Shown here one piece after another: positions 1 through 12,929 of a stretch of 64,000 nt of DNA. The stretch covers positions 93,941,103 to 94,005,102 of the forward strand of contig CAKMRJ010005745.1 in NCBI GenBank assembly GCA_928212115.1, read 5' to 3'. This stretch comes from Lactuca virosa. Lineage: Eukaryota > Streptophyta > Magnoliopsida > Asterales > Asteraceae. The translations under genes and the position numbers were made by a program. The notes below the pieces were generated by a model. It was not told the DNA's origin and did not search any database. It was given only the letters and a program-made list of their open reading frames with translations. How positions within the stretch are numbered: position 1 is the first letter of the stretch; each line of letters starts with the position of its first letter.

Positions 1-640
1 TAAAAAGTTATAGGTGGTAGGAATGCCAAAAATGAATGTTGTTCAAAATAAGTGGGGAACGTTTATGAGGACTGTCAGTATTTAGGGTTTGGGAAGTAAC
101 TAGACCTTAGACACAAATAAACGCATTGCTTTGATACATAATTGGTGAGTACAAATCGGATTATTCTGTGTGATGTTAAGGAATTTAAAAGTAATAATGA
201 ACAAAGGAATTTGTTTACAGTGTGAAGTGAAGGATCATACACATAATTTAGTTGCTTGATAAATTTGTAAGTAACAGCAAGATAATCCACAATGCTCTAA
301 ATCAGTCATTCTTCTAAGTTTGAGTGTTTCCTTAAAGTCTTTTTTTTATTTTATTTATTTATTCCACATGCACACGTTTCACTGCATTTTATTATTCTCT
401 TCTCTGATTCTCTATCCATATGCACACACATCACCATATAAGTTAGATTATTTAGTGTTTGCATTTTTATACTTTCTATTTAAATCATGCCTTCGAATCT
501 AGATAAAGAAGCTAAGTTAGATAGAGAATATCACTTACTTGATCATGGAACATCCTTAGCTAAAGGGAGCATCTTCTGACAAGTGGACCATCCTCTTCAA
601 GAAAACCATATGTGCTTGTCTTGGTTCATGGATCATTTTC
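1..640. other. AT-rich sequence without a recognisable gene
   Basis: No coding region, repeat or element terminus could be recognised. The short open frames here have no family features and look like chance frames in AT-rich DNA. Confidence 0.6.
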
Positions 641-1060
641 GTATATAGTGAAGAAGAAAAAAATCAAAAGCTTTAAAGGACCATCTTGGACCAACTAGAA
701 GCATCTTGGAGCAACTTCATGCTCTTAGACCAACATGGAACAACTTCAGGTACATGGAAAAAGTTTGGAACAACTGCATTCAACTTGGAGCATCTTAGAT
801 TCTCTTAGAAGAACTCCATCAATTTGGACCAAATAGAAGTACTCTGGAGCAACTGGATGATCTTGATCACTTGGACCATCTTCAACCAACTTGGAGCAAT
901 TGCATACTCTTGGACCATCTTGGACCATCTCCACTTCCTTTGACCAACTGGACAAATCAATAAAGCATCTTGGACCATCTTCATCAACTTGATCACTTGG
1001 ATCATCATGGACCATCTTTACTACCTTCAGTCAACTGGAAGTCACTTGGACCATCTTGGA
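640..1060 (+). repeat. Degenerate ~10-bp repeat (GGACCATCTT / GGAGCAACTT type)
   Basis: The strand reads as a run of roughly 10-nt words such as GGACCATCTT, GGACCAACTA, GAAGCATCTT and GGAGCAACTT, with occasional 1-nt slips. Open frames on both strands through it have low-complexity, repeat-derived translations and are not counted as genes. It grades into the 20-bp repeat that follows. Confidence 0.7.
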
Positions 1061-1064
1061 GCAT

Positions 1065-1170
1065 CTTCAGTCGCATGTTCAAGAACATTAGAGCATGTTC
1101 AAGAACGTTGGAGCATGTTCAAGAACATTGGCGCATGTTCAAGAACTTGGAGCATCTTCGGCTACTTGGA
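1065..1170 (+). repeat. 20-bp imperfect tandem repeat (GCATGTTCAAGAAC core)
   Basis: Four to five head-to-tail units of 19-20 nt with core GCATGTTCAAGAAC followed by a variable TTGGA-like hexamer. The unit is twice the 10-nt period of the preceding stretch and shares its GGAGCAT word, so it probably arose from it by amplification. Confidence 0.8.
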
Positions 1171-1499
1171 GCATCACGTATATATGGATCACTTTGTCTA
1201 CATAGGGCATAATAGATGTGCTATGAACATTTTGAATAGGTCATGCACATCTTCTGTAGGCCATGTATGTTTCAAGTGGGTCATACACGTCTCGAGTAGG
1301 CCACAAACATTCCATAGGTGCCATGCACATCTCTAAGATAACATCCATGCATGCATGCACCACCTTTTCTTTCTTGACTCTCAAGTCATCATTCTCTCGC
1401 TTGCAAATCAACTTGACATTCTCATATTTATACTTGAGTGTCATCCAAGCCTTCTATGCCCACAAGTTGGCTCATGCTAGCCTTATCTTGGCCCATTGA

Positions 1500-1640
1500 G
1501 AAACCCTAGAAACTTTCACCTATAAATACTTCACTTCTATTTATCATTCTTTCTTTTTCACTTTCTCACAAACAAAATTTTTCTCTCATACTCTTTTGGA
1601 GCGCATCAAATTTTTGTTTTAGAGCAAAATTGAAAATTTC
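1500..1640 (+). promoter_or_regulatory. Possible promoter with TATA box, probably from a decayed LTR
   Basis: CCTATAAATACTTC (TATA at about 1521) is followed by a CT-rich stretch, an arrangement common in plant LTR promoters. No TG...CA boundaries were found, so LTR identity is inferred. Confidence 0.35.
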
Positions 1641-1649
1641 TTGAGTTTG

Positions 1650-2000
1650 GATCAAGATTGCCTCATGAGCAACAACATTGTGAGCAACAGTCTTCATAAG
1701 CAACAACCTCGTGAACAACAATATTCGTGAACAACAGCCTCGTGAGCAACAACCTCATAAGCAACGGCTCCACGAGCAACAGTCTCGTGAGCAGCAGTCT
1801 TCATGAGTAACAGCCTCATGAGCAACAACCTTGTGAGCAACAGTCTTCATAAGAATCTATCTTCTCTTGCTTCATCAACAGTCTTCGTGGCAACAAGCTT
1901 CTCTTGCTCCATCAACAGTCTTCCTGAGCAACAAGCTTCTCTTGCTTCTTCAACAGTCTTCGTGAGCAACAGGCTTCTCTTGCCCCATCCACAGCTCTCG
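1650..2000 (+). repeat. 15-16-bp degenerate tandem repeat (GAGCAACAGTCTTCAT type)
   Basis: About a dozen 15-16-nt units begin with GAGCAAC or AAGCAAC (up to about 1860), then longer units of about 45 nt contain CAACAGTCTTCGT and CTTCTCTTGC. Frames through it translate to repeats and show no protein family signal. Confidence 0.8.
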
Positions 2001-2039
2001 TGAGCAACAACCCTCGTGAGCATCAACATCATGGTGTTC

Positions 2040-2975
2040 AACATGTTTTGGAGAAACATCATTTCGTGTACAAGACCTTGGAGCAAGACATTCGTACAAC
2101 TCCAATCCCTTTGCAAGCATCTTGGTCCAACCCTCGATTTGGAGCATCTCCTTGGCACATCTTCATCTTGTGCCATCCTACCTTGTACCATGCTCAATTT
2201 GTTTTCGGAAGCAACATTCTTGACCCAACATCATTTTTGTGTTCAACACTTTGGAACATCATCCCCCCCCCCCCAAAAAAAATGAGCAACTTCGGCCTCC
2301 AAGCAGACTTTGACGCAACAAGAAACTTCTCTTTGGTGCACTTCGGTCATGGAGCAGCTTCGTGGAACCTCTTTGGCGCAACTGTTGCCTCATTTTCTCC
2401 TCTTGCACATACTCGCATATTTTTGCTTCCTGGCGCAACTCCTCTCACTCGCAAGGAGCTTGGCGCAACATTTCCCCTTTTGTATCCTGTCTCCGTCGCA
2501 TCTTCTTTGGTGCAACACCTTGGGTGACCGAATCCTCTTCGCAACTCCTTGGCACAAAAGCGCAACCTCCTTGGTGCAAATGAGGCCTCACACTTCACCT
2601 TGGCGCAACAACCACATTCGGTCTCGACTTCTTCTTGCGCAACATCCTCTTGCGGAATACACTTCCCCTCTTACGCCAACCCCTCTTGCGCCAATCTCCT
2701 CATGCGCAATTCCTTCTCTCTCTCTTGCACCATCTCTTCTTCTTGTGCCATCCTTCCTCTCTTGCGTCATACCTCTCTCTTCCTTCTTGACCCTCTCCTC
2801 GCCTACAACTCCTCTTGCGCCATCTCTCCCTCTCAGTCCTCCCTCCCTTCTCGTAAGCAATCTCCTTCTTAAGACTCCTCATACTCACAACCTCCTCCCT
2901 CCTCGTAAGCAACCCCTCCTTCTTCAGCCTACTCATTAGCGCTTCCCCCCCCCCTCCTTCTTGCGCCATTTTTTT
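2040..2975 (+). repeat. Degenerate GCGCAAC/CTCTTGCGC-rich low-complexity repeat
   Basis: The stretch is rich in words such as TTGGCGCAAC, CTCTTGCGCCA and CTTGTGCCATC, with a C12-A8 homopolymer pair at 2263-2282 and a second poly-C near 2947. Long open frames on both strands (up to about 200 codons) are rich in Ser, Leu, Pro or Arg, Glu, Gly and follow the repeat, so they are not treated as genes. Confidence 0.65.
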
Positions 2976-3704
2976 TTTCTCCTCTTTCTAAGTTTTATAT
3001 TTTAATAAGTTTTTTTGGAATTAATATCCAATTTTTTAAATCCTAATATTTATCTAATTTCAAAAGATATCTACATTTTTTTTAAATATATATTTTGAAA
3101 GAATTTTTTTCGAACAAAAAAAATTCAAATTATTTTGATATGCTATAGTCATTTAACGCCAAGGCTTAGCATCTTTGTTTTCTCAAAACACTCGTTGATA
3201 TGATTTAGCAAAATATCAAAGTATTTATTTATTTATTTTTCTTTTGTCGAAAAGGATCAAGTTTTTAATTCTTCTTCAACACTTGATTTTTTCTTCAAAC
3301 TTCTAGCCTAAATAAAACACAAAATGAATTTGCAATTTTTTTTCCTTTCCGACACTCATTCCCTTATCTGGACAAAAAGTTAATTCTTGTCTAGACTACG
3401 CAAATTCGAAAATATATTTTTTTTTTCAAATCGGAATTTGATTAGAAATTATACTACAATTTTTCCAACAATCTTTTTACATTAATAATAAATTCCAAAA
3501 CTTTTTATTTTTATTTTTTCAATTGACATGTTGACAGTTAAAATTTTTCTTTAACAAAATCATTCAAATTCGAGGAACACCTTCTCTCGAATCATTTTTC
3601 AAAGTTTTTGTTTATGTGTGTCTGCTTCAACAGAAGATTCCATTAAAGTAGAGGGGGAAAATGTAAAATCAATATTTTTCCTTTTTACACACTTTTTAAA
3701 ACTC
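2976..3704. other. AT-rich stretch, no gene seen
   Basis: Homopolymer-rich AT sequence upstream of an LTR. A purine-rich run near 3650 and another at 3728-3736 precede the LTR start; the second resembles a polypurine tract. No coding signal seen. Confidence 0.5.
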
Positions 3705-3775
3705 CTTATTTCAATAACAATCACATAGGGGGAAACTGTTGGAAATATTTTTATGTGATTGTCACTTGAAATAAG
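3705..3775. repeat. Inverted repeat spanning a PPT-like tract and LTR start
   Basis: Arms 3705-3726 and 3753-3775 (CTTATTTCAA...CAATCACAT against its reverse complement, with a small internal mismatch) flank AGGGGGAAAC and TGTTGGAAAT. A second pairing, 3666-3674 with 3783-3791, could extend the stem. The fold would place the polypurine-like tract and the LTR edge in the loop. Confidence 0.7.
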
Positions 3776-3869
3776 TTGAGTATTGATTTAATATTTCTAA
3801 CAAACATTATCAGAATGTTTCAGGTTGGAAAGACAATCAAGATTCAACAAGTGTTTGAAGAATCAAATG

Positions 3870-4139
3870 TTGGAGCACTTGAAGTTCACTTGGAGCACTT
3901 GCAGTTGAACATGGAGCACTTGGTGTATACATGGAGCACTTGTTGTTGACATGGATCACTTGTTGTTGACATGGAGCACTTGTAGTGAACATGGATCACT
4001 TTCTGTACACATAGAGCACTTGATGTTGACAGGGAGCACTTGTTGTTGACATGGAGCACTTGAAGTAAACATGGAGCACTTGTTGTACACATGAAGCACT
4101 TGTTGTTTACATGGAGCACTTTCTGAACATGGAACACTT
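3870..4139 (+). repeat. 20-bp minisatellite, about 13 units (ATGGAGCACTTGTTGTTGAC)
   Basis: The ATGGAGCACT word recurs exactly every 20 nt from 3911 to 4111, with flanking units at 3870, 3890 and about 4127 slightly out of phase. The second half of the unit varies more than the GGAGCACTTG half. Since 20 is not a multiple of 3, open frames here translate to a 20-residue repeat, which argues against a gene. Confidence 0.9.
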
Positions 4140-4620
4140 GAAGAAAGCAAGTTGGACCATCATGATCTCAGATAGAACATCTAGATCATATGTGGAGCAT
4201 CAAGACATTAATTGATGGATCATCTGGAATATTCATGGCTCATCAGAAACATTGTTGGCTCATCCATAACTCTATGACTCAACAAGACATTGACAGATCA
4301 ACATGAATACTTGGTGGCTCAACTCAGGTCAATGGATAAACATGATCACATTGAAGGCTCAACAAGGTTGCACATGGCTCATCATGTATAATGGAGGCAT
4401 GTCCAAATACTCAAAGGAACATAAATTTTGTCCATTGTCCATCTTGAACAAGCAATTGTACATCTTCAAGTCAAAGACACATTTCAACATTCAAGAAGCA
4501 ACTCAACTTGATCAACGACACTTCTAGAAGTTGATGACATCTAAGAAGACAATTGAGCAACATGATGCTCATGTTGCTCATCACATATTCAATGTTGATC
4601 AAGAAGGATCAAGAATTATG
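4140..4620 (+). repeat. Degenerate continuation of the GGAGCAC/GGCTCATC repeat
   Basis: Irregularly spaced words such as GTGGAGCATC, TGGATCATC, TGGCTCATC and GTGGCTCAAC continue the minisatellite in decayed form. The 74-codon open frame at 4303-4527 lies within it and is not considered a gene. Confidence 0.5.
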
Positions 4621-4778
4621 AATAATCATAAATTGGATGGAACCGTAACGGAATGCTAACGAAATTGGAATATTCCATCCTTTTGCCGTTAAGTACGGCA
4701 AACGTGTCAACTGATGACTAAGTCATGATGATGTGTCAGCACCTGATTGGTTAATCGATGTCATGGGCTTTTCCAAAG

Positions 4779-4790
4779 CCTATAAATAGG
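4779..4790 (+). promoter_or_regulatory. TATA box of the LTR promoter
   Basis: CCTATAAATAGG lies in the LTR, followed by a CT-rich segment. The placement matches a U3/R promoter; the transcription start itself is not visible. Confidence 0.55.
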
Positions 4791-5113
4791 CCCCTTGGGA
4801 TCTTATAAAGTTGCTCTTCTTTGCTCATTCCTGCTCATTCTGCACAGGTGCAGCTTAGACTAGTTCTCAGAGAGCTACTTCAGAGTTTCTGTGTGTTTAC
4901 TATTCAAACACGTGTAACTGAATCTTTATGAATATGAGACACATTTAAATCATTGATCTTAAGTGTGAAAAACGTTTTTCAATTAATTTTATTGATTCAC
5001 AACTCTTTACTTTCCGCATTACTTGCCATTTGACGATTCTGAAACTTTGTTTCAGTATTTTCAACACTTGAACTGTTCTAGTCTAGGTTTACTGAATTTT
5101 TCTCATTTCTTCA

Positions 5114-5184
5114 GTTGGTATCAGAGCAACTGAATTTCTTTTTCTTCTATTGGTATCAGAGCAACTAAATTTATTTTTCTTCAA
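5114..5184 (+). promoter_or_regulatory. Tandemly duplicated primer-binding site
   Basis: TTGGTATCAGAGCAACT occurs at 5115 and again at 5150, each followed by an A/T and CTTCT-rich tail, giving two 35-bp units. The motif is complementary to the initiator Met tRNA 3' end and lies 1 nt after the LTR end. Two consecutive copies are unusual, since normally only the first would serve as primer site. Confidence 0.75.
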
Positions 5185-5185
5185 T

Positions 5186-6486
5186 ACCATTGACGATCTT
5201 CCTGACCACGTCTTAATTAATAATATGGAAAAAGTCACATCATCATCTGTGAAAGACGTTGGTAATTTTCACACACTCCTTACATATACTTGTATATGTC
5301 ACATTAACCTACCGAAATCAACTTGATTTTTTCTTATAAACTTTAAATTTTAACCTCATTAGTTGTAAAAGTATGAATGAAGCGGGAAAGGAAGGCGATA
5401 TCTATAAATGTGCCTCCCTTAATTTGATTCCTTTAGTTATGATTTTTGAACCAACACAAAAAGCCTTTATTGATAAGTGTGCAGAAAAAAGAAAACCCTA
5501 AGGATCATACCAAAAAGGAGTGGTACGCATGAATTGTGATCATCAATTTTCATAAACTTAAAATTTTTGTTGTTTTTTATTGATACTAACGTTAATGTTA
5601 ATTATAAACTGAGTACTTTTATAGTGGTTATTTCGAAGTTGGAATTAAGTTGTTAAGTACTGCTGCAACAAAATATCAGTGGGGAGCAACTTATGTTCTT
5701 GGGATGATTTACCTCTCCAAAGGAAATCCAACATGCAAATAAGGTCTTTTATATACTAAATACATGTTTTGTTCATATAAAATCTCCTTTTAATTGCAAT
5801 ATATTCCATAATGCAAGTAGTATAAGAGTTGAATAGGGTGATGACTACGATTGAATATGAGTTAAATGGAGTTTGAGTATGCCAATGGAGTATAAAAAGG
5901 AGTTTGAATGATTACGATATGAATAAGTAATGGGTTGTGAGTGTTGTTCTATAGATTTTTGATGGATGATGTGGCAATGCATTGAATTCTATATTGTGGA
6001 TGCCCTTATACATATAATCCTCATCACAAGAACAATTATTTATGGATATTTAATATGTTTTCTTAATTTCTACAAGGTCTTCATTAGGTAACACACTTTA
6101 AGTTAGTTTACTATGCGTATTAAAACTTTACTTTTTGGCTATTTCTTGTTATACATGTATAAGTTGTGGTGGATATTTAATATATTGGACAAAATTTGTT
6201 ATTGATTTCTCATGTGTAATTGTAGGTTTAAACATCTTGGGTAATTGTTTTGATGAGTTAACGATATATGATCCTGATTTGGTTGATTGTTCAACAAAAA
6301 GTTAGGGAATTCTTGCAAAATATATTTGTTCGACATAAACCTTCAAAAGATCAAGTCATGAATTAAAAATATGAAGGCCATACCATCGCAGAGGTCACTG
6401 TTGAATTTGCTGAGGATGATCCTGTATTGAAGTTTTGTCCTATTTGTAAGTGGTATCGGGAGTACATTGTTTTTGTAAATTTGTAA
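5186..6486 (+). pseudogene. F-box-like gene fragment/pseudogene (At2g35280-like type)
   Basis: Four separated pieces match, in order, what I recognise as the plant At2g35280-like F-box group. Piece 1 (from 5186) has the F-box signature IDDLPDHVL followed by a VKDVGNF stretch. Piece 2 (5373-5501) reads IYKCASLNLIPLV and ends in FIDKCAEKRKP before a stop. Piece 3 (5626-5742) reads ATYVLGMIYLSKGNP, a Sel1-like segment. Piece 4 (about 6325-6486) ends with FCPICKWYREYIVFV, the short cysteine-bearing C-terminus. F-box proteins recruit substrates to SCF ubiquitin ligases. The gaps are AT-rich and intron-like, but piece 4 has an in-frame TAA and no start codon precedes piece 1. The gene begins about 70 bp after an LTR and its primer site, so LTR-driven transcription or capture is possible. 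Family call from memory of short motifs. Confidence 0.6.
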
Positions 6487-7084
6487 ACAATCGCCATTAG
6501 GTAGGTACATTAAATTTTATGGTAAGTATAAATGTAAACAGAATATGTTTTTTGGGTTTTTTATTTGATTTGATTCTAAATAGCTAGTAATGTGTAAATT
6601 AAAATATCTTATTTTAGTAAAAATGCACATGTTTTAATTTTTCGATGTTGTTTATATACATAATTAACATTTAACAAATCATATGTTAAAGGTAATCACT
6701 TAAAACACCCATCGGGAAATTAATTCACACAATTGTAGTGGTTAATTTATTAGTTGATTTCAAGCTAGGGTGTTTGGTATTTCATTTAAAAACAACTTAT
6801 TCACTTATGGCTCTTTGAAAAAATAAATAAGTCAAAAAACGTGTTTGTCAATATGAAAAAGACTTTTAAAAATAACATTTAGTTAACCCTTCAAAAATGA
6901 GATTTCAATAAGTTAATTAGGATTTCTAACTTTTAAAAACTTTTTTGGTTGTAAAAGAGAAATAACCCTTAAAACATGTATAAAGGTAAGACAAACACTT
7001 TATCAAAAACAATTTATTGACTTATAGGACTTGAATAGTTTGAACGGATTTACTGGACTTGGATAGTTGGATTTCACTTAGCCC
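6487..7084. other. AT-rich intergenic stretch
   Basis: Follows the F-box-like remnant. No gene or element edges seen. Confidence 0.5.
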
Positions 7085-7370
7085 ATTAAGGTACATATCA
7101 AATAAAAAACCGGTTATAATAGATGATATTTTGCCACCGTTTTCGACCGTTACATGACTTGTCACGGGTTTTTTTATGTTAGGAACTTCAATATAAGATT
7201 TAATTACCTAAAATGTAAATTCAATACTATATGTCTCGCTTAATACCCGATACAAGGTTAAGGCACATATAAAATAACAAAAATCGTTAGTGAAGAGGAC
7301 ATTTGCCCACCGTTTTAGCCCGTCGCATAAATTGTCACATTTTTTTATGTAAAATCGACGTGAATGTGTG
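7085..7370 (+). repeat. Diverged direct repeat pair (~110 bp)
   Basis: The stretches 7085-7195 and 7258-7370 share, in the same order, TTAAGGYACATAT, a TTGCC-CACCGTTTT word, a CGTYRCAT word, TTGTCAC and a T-run followed by ATGT. They look like an old local duplication about 173 bp apart. Confidence 0.55.
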
Positions 7371-9566
<2,196 letters not shown>

Positions 9567-9583
9567 ATCTCCCACTTGCACAA
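9567..9583 (-). promoter_or_regulatory. Polypurine tract of element E
   Basis: On the minus strand this reads GCAAGTGGGAGAT just before the LTR TG, the copia plus-strand primer form also seen in A and B (AAGTGGGAGAC). Confidence 0.7.
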
Positions 9584-11320
9584 GACTCATCATATATTGA
9601 TATAGATAGTGGTGAACGTCAAACAACATTTTGCTTCCCCAATAACACATGATGAAGAATGATATTCATCAAAATCCATTTCCTAGTAGCTCAAATATTT
9701 AATTAATGTATATGGTTAGTTTATAGTTTATCCCTTTGTTACAGACTTCGTGTTGAACATGAGACTTGGATCGCAATCAATCTCATTTAGAGTTCAACTT
9801 TGGATAATAGCGTTAGATATCTAACTCTCAATACATAAGAGGAGCAAATATCATATTCACTACATAAGCCTCTTGCATAGTTCACACCATACCTGAAAAT
9901 GGATTTTATAACTGCCCGGTTAAGGATCAACATTTGACCATATCATGGTACATCACTCTATATCACTTAAGTCTCACTATGTATCTCAGTTTTTAAGGAT
10001 ACAATGATAGTACCATTTAATCAAGTATCACTCATAACTGTGATCTATGAGTTGGTCTTGATGTGGGTCCGTTCAGTACTACTTCTCTGAAGAGTACCTA
10101 TGAAACTTGGTTACAATCACTTGCCTACTTTCATCTAGTGAGAGTCAACCAATCCAATTCATATTAGTCTTCATTCATAATTTCTCACACAATTTATAAC
10201 TGACTATGAACGTTTAGAATAATAAGATTATTCATGGATTAAAGATGTTAATATATAACACAACAGCTATTAATGTGATTATTATATCCCCTTGTATCAG
10301 AAAGTTATGTAATAGTTGTTGTTACAATGTTTCATGACATAGAGTCTCTTAGCTTGATTAGGTATACTCTTGAAGTCACAAAGATTTCTATGTGATCCTT
10401 GAATGGTAGAATTCAACATAGTTTTTCAATGAACTCATTCATCCAATCATATTTGATTTTAACTTCTAAAGTACTAGTGTATTCTTATCTAGTAGACTGT
10501 ACAATTATTTTTTTTCTTGGACCTCATTCCTACAAAAGTTACTCTTCATTCCATAATGAAGTCATAATCCAATTATATTCATAATTGTATACATCCGTTT
10601 TGAAGTTAGCATCTTTTGTAGCTCTTCACATAAAGATCTTCTACACTATTATCTTATGAATGTTCTCTTAGTTCTTCATCAGTACTCCTAGAATGTTATT
10701 ATACTCATCTAGTGACTTAACAATGTTTTTAATTTGTATCTCAAGATATAACATAAATGATGGATTTATTTGCCAAACAAATAGAATTTGAATTATTTCA
10801 TCTAGCTCAACCCTATATGCTAGGTCCTTTTGAGACAAACTCAAAAAGGTGTCATGTGACAATGCCAAGAATCCTCCAAAAGAATCTTGTATCTTGACCT
10901 TCAAGATATTGTTAATTCATACAAAATAATTTAAAATTGTCAGCATTCATCTTTACATATCGTTATAGATTTTACATTCCAAGAATGTATCTTGCCATTC
11001 CTAAGTCTTTCATTTTGGAAATACATTCCAAGTCAAGGTCATAAAGTCTGGCATGGTCACAATGTAATTTATCATAATTAAGTATGTCTCAATCATACAA
11101 GATTAGGCATATCACTATTCTCCCACTAGTTCTTAATAAACACAAATGTCATCTTCATTTTGATATAAAAATACACCTTGTATTTGTATATTAAAATATG
11201 GATTCTAACGTTGAGATGTTTGCTTTATGTCCACAAGTGGATTATAAGCTTTACACATTTAGTTAGGATAACTTGGATTAAGAAAACCTCCAGGCTAAGC
11301 TATATAGATATCTTATAGTA

Positions 11321-11325
11321 GATGT
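11321..11325. repeat. Target-site duplication of element A, left copy
   Basis: GATGT here against AATGT at 47648-47652; four of five bases match, consistent with an old 5-bp duplication made by integrase. Confidence 0.6.
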
Positions 11326-12098
11326 TGTTGGATTAGATGTCTAAGCCCATAACTATTATTGGTATGTACTCGACCAGAGAGTAGCATGGTCCATTTGGGT
11401 TGCATATCATCAGGACAATTTGTTAGGATGGACTCTTGAGAGAAAGGTTATATATGATTTATTAATATATTATAAGTTATAATATATTAATATGAAATCA
11501 TATGATTTAATTAGTATTGATCAACAATTAGTTTGGAACTTATTTAGTGATCAAAAGAGACTAATCAAATCAATGGGGACTAATTGTGTAAATTAGTTAT
11601 ATTTATATGTGTTGGGCCATTGATCCATGTTGGACTAAGTTTATGTATGGATACATAAAGAGTTGGTCCATATGAACCATGGATCATAAATCCATGGGTA
11701 TGCATTAGAGTTAACCCATGACCTTTGGAATCCGACATATAAATATGTTACTCCATAGCCAAAATCACCACTTATGTTCTTGGAGTTCATATGGACGGTT
11801 TTGGGGTATGAAGATTCTCTATCAAATGTAATCCTTTGTCCTAGGTGTGTTGTGATTCAATTTGAGGCATCCACACTATTGGTGCTAAGTTCTTAAAGGC
11901 CAAATACGTAAAGGATAGCAAGGTACACAAAGAGGTAAACTTCTAACTAGTATTTTATGTAGTTTATATCATTTGTATGCTAGTTGTAGGCTTAAAGCTT
12001 TGGAAACAATATTGCATGTATGATTAGAGAAAAAATAGATCCAAAGCTTTTAGGGTTGTATGTGCACCATAGGATAATGTAGTATACAAAACCCAATA
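11326..12098 (+). mobile_element. Element A (copia), 5' LTR
   Basis: A 773-bp LTR beginning TGTTGGATTAG and ending ACCCAATA (the partner ends CCCAACA). It has no length difference from its partner at 46875-47647 and, by eye, about 30 substitutions, so roughly 96 % identity. A TATA motif (CATATAAATATG, about 11736) marks the promoter. It shares its first ~45 nt with the LTR of B and with the LTR starting at 63950, indicating related copia families. Confidence 0.93.
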
Positions 12099-12099
12099 G

Positions 12100-12112
12100 T
12101 GGTATCAGATAC
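12100..12112 (+). promoter_or_regulatory. Primer-binding site of element A
   Basis: TGGTATCAGATAC, 1 nt after the LTR end, is a slightly decayed initiator Met tRNA primer site. Confidence 0.8.
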
Positions 12113-12189
12113 ATGGGTTGTTTTCTATTATATTTGATGTTATTATTGGTTTTTGGAGCAAAAAAATCGATTTTCTGCTGTTCTGGACA

Positions 12190-12279
12190 GTGGACTCCCT
12201 GAGTCCACTGGGGGACTCGCCGAGTCCAAGAACAAAATCATCCAACTCGTCGAGTTTGTTCTTGCACTCGACGAGTTGG
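12190..12279 (+). repeat. Three consecutive hairpins with ACTCGnCGAGT cores
   Basis: Hairpin 1: 12190-12208, GTGGACT/AGTCCAC, loop CCCTG. Hairpin 2: 12213-12227, GGACTCG-C-CGAGTCC. Hairpin 3: 12242-12279, a perfect 14-bp stem with a 10-nt loop, each arm itself a near-palindrome. All lie just downstream of the primer-binding site in the A leader. The same core occurs in the LTRs of gypsy element D (about 15127 and 21291). Confidence 0.85.
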
Positions 12280-12929
12280 AGCCCCTGACAACAGATTTTC
12301 GAGTTTTTTTTGGCCTGTTTTGGATTTGGATCATTATCACAAAGTGTTTTTGTTCATAAAATTTGATTTTGGTGCTATGGTAATGTTTATTCTCATCCAC
12401 ATAAAGGATAATTTTCAAAGTTTCAAGATTTGTGTTAGTTTATGTGATTAGTTAAGTTCTTGAAAATTGTTGATATCAATTATTTTTGCTTATCAGTCTG
12501 ATTTTGTTCATAGAAAAATTATTTGATTATTGTGTTAATTGAAATAATTGATCTTAATGGTTTTTATGAACTCCATAACTTGTCCTCAAGTTATGGAAAA
12601 TGAAGAGTTTTTCATTTAAAAGCACATTAAGTCTCATAGGTTATGAAAATGGAAGAGTCTCTATTTTTAATGTCATCATAAAATGATTTTATGTATTCCA
12701 TAACTTGCCCACAAGTTATGGAACTTGAAAATTCTTCCATAAAAACCATATTAAACTCATAAGTTATGGAAACCAAAATTTTGTGAATTGTTCAAAACTT
12801 GCCCTCAAGTTTTGGAATTTGTAAAGTTTCCCCCATGAATACTTTAATTCCAAATTAAAACCCTTAGAATTTTAAAAGTTTAAAATTCAACCCTTATACT
12901 ATAATAATATTATAGGTTTAATATTTATA

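Larger units (their letters stand above)
3737..5113 (+). mobile_element. LTR of an unassigned LTR retrotransposon, probably the 5' LTR
   Basis: It starts TGTTGGAAAT and ends TTCTTCA, so it has TG...CA ends. Directly downstream is TTGGTATCAGAGC, the usual primer-binding sequence for initiator Met tRNA, which makes this a 5' LTR. It holds a 20-bp minisatellite, a TATA box at about 4781 and a pyrimidine-rich stretch after it. No partner LTR is visible in the window. A polypurine-like run just upstream also fits a 3' LTR, so a tandem or recombinant arrangement is possible. Confidence 0.6.
9567..11325 (-). mobile_element. Element E, 3' non-coding tail and decayed sequence
   Basis: Lies between the E polypurine tract and the insertion point of element A. 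No domain could be recognised; a 78-codon minus-strand frame at 10668-10904 has no clear family. A short hairpin at 10217-10233 (GAATAAT-AAG-ATTATTC) matches in position and form the tail hairpins of B and A. Otherwise degenerate. Confidence 0.55.

Noticed and set aside
746..1336. Overlapping open frames of 67-115 codons on both strands
   Set aside because: They follow the 10/20-bp repeat words and have no protein family features.
1803..2969. Long open frames (up to 209 codons) on both strands
   Set aside because: Translations are Ser/Leu/Pro- or Arg/Glu/Gly-rich and mirror the GCAAC/TTGCGC repeats. Openness on both strands at once reflects biased composition.
3870..4139. CRISPR-like array
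   Set aside because: Units are adjacent 20-bp imperfect repeats with no unique spacers, in plant DNA; a minisatellite.
5115..5165. tRNA-like GGTATCAGAGC sequences as tRNA genes
   Set aside because: Only the initiator Met primer-site complement is present; no cloverleaf follows. The same holds for the other primer sites.
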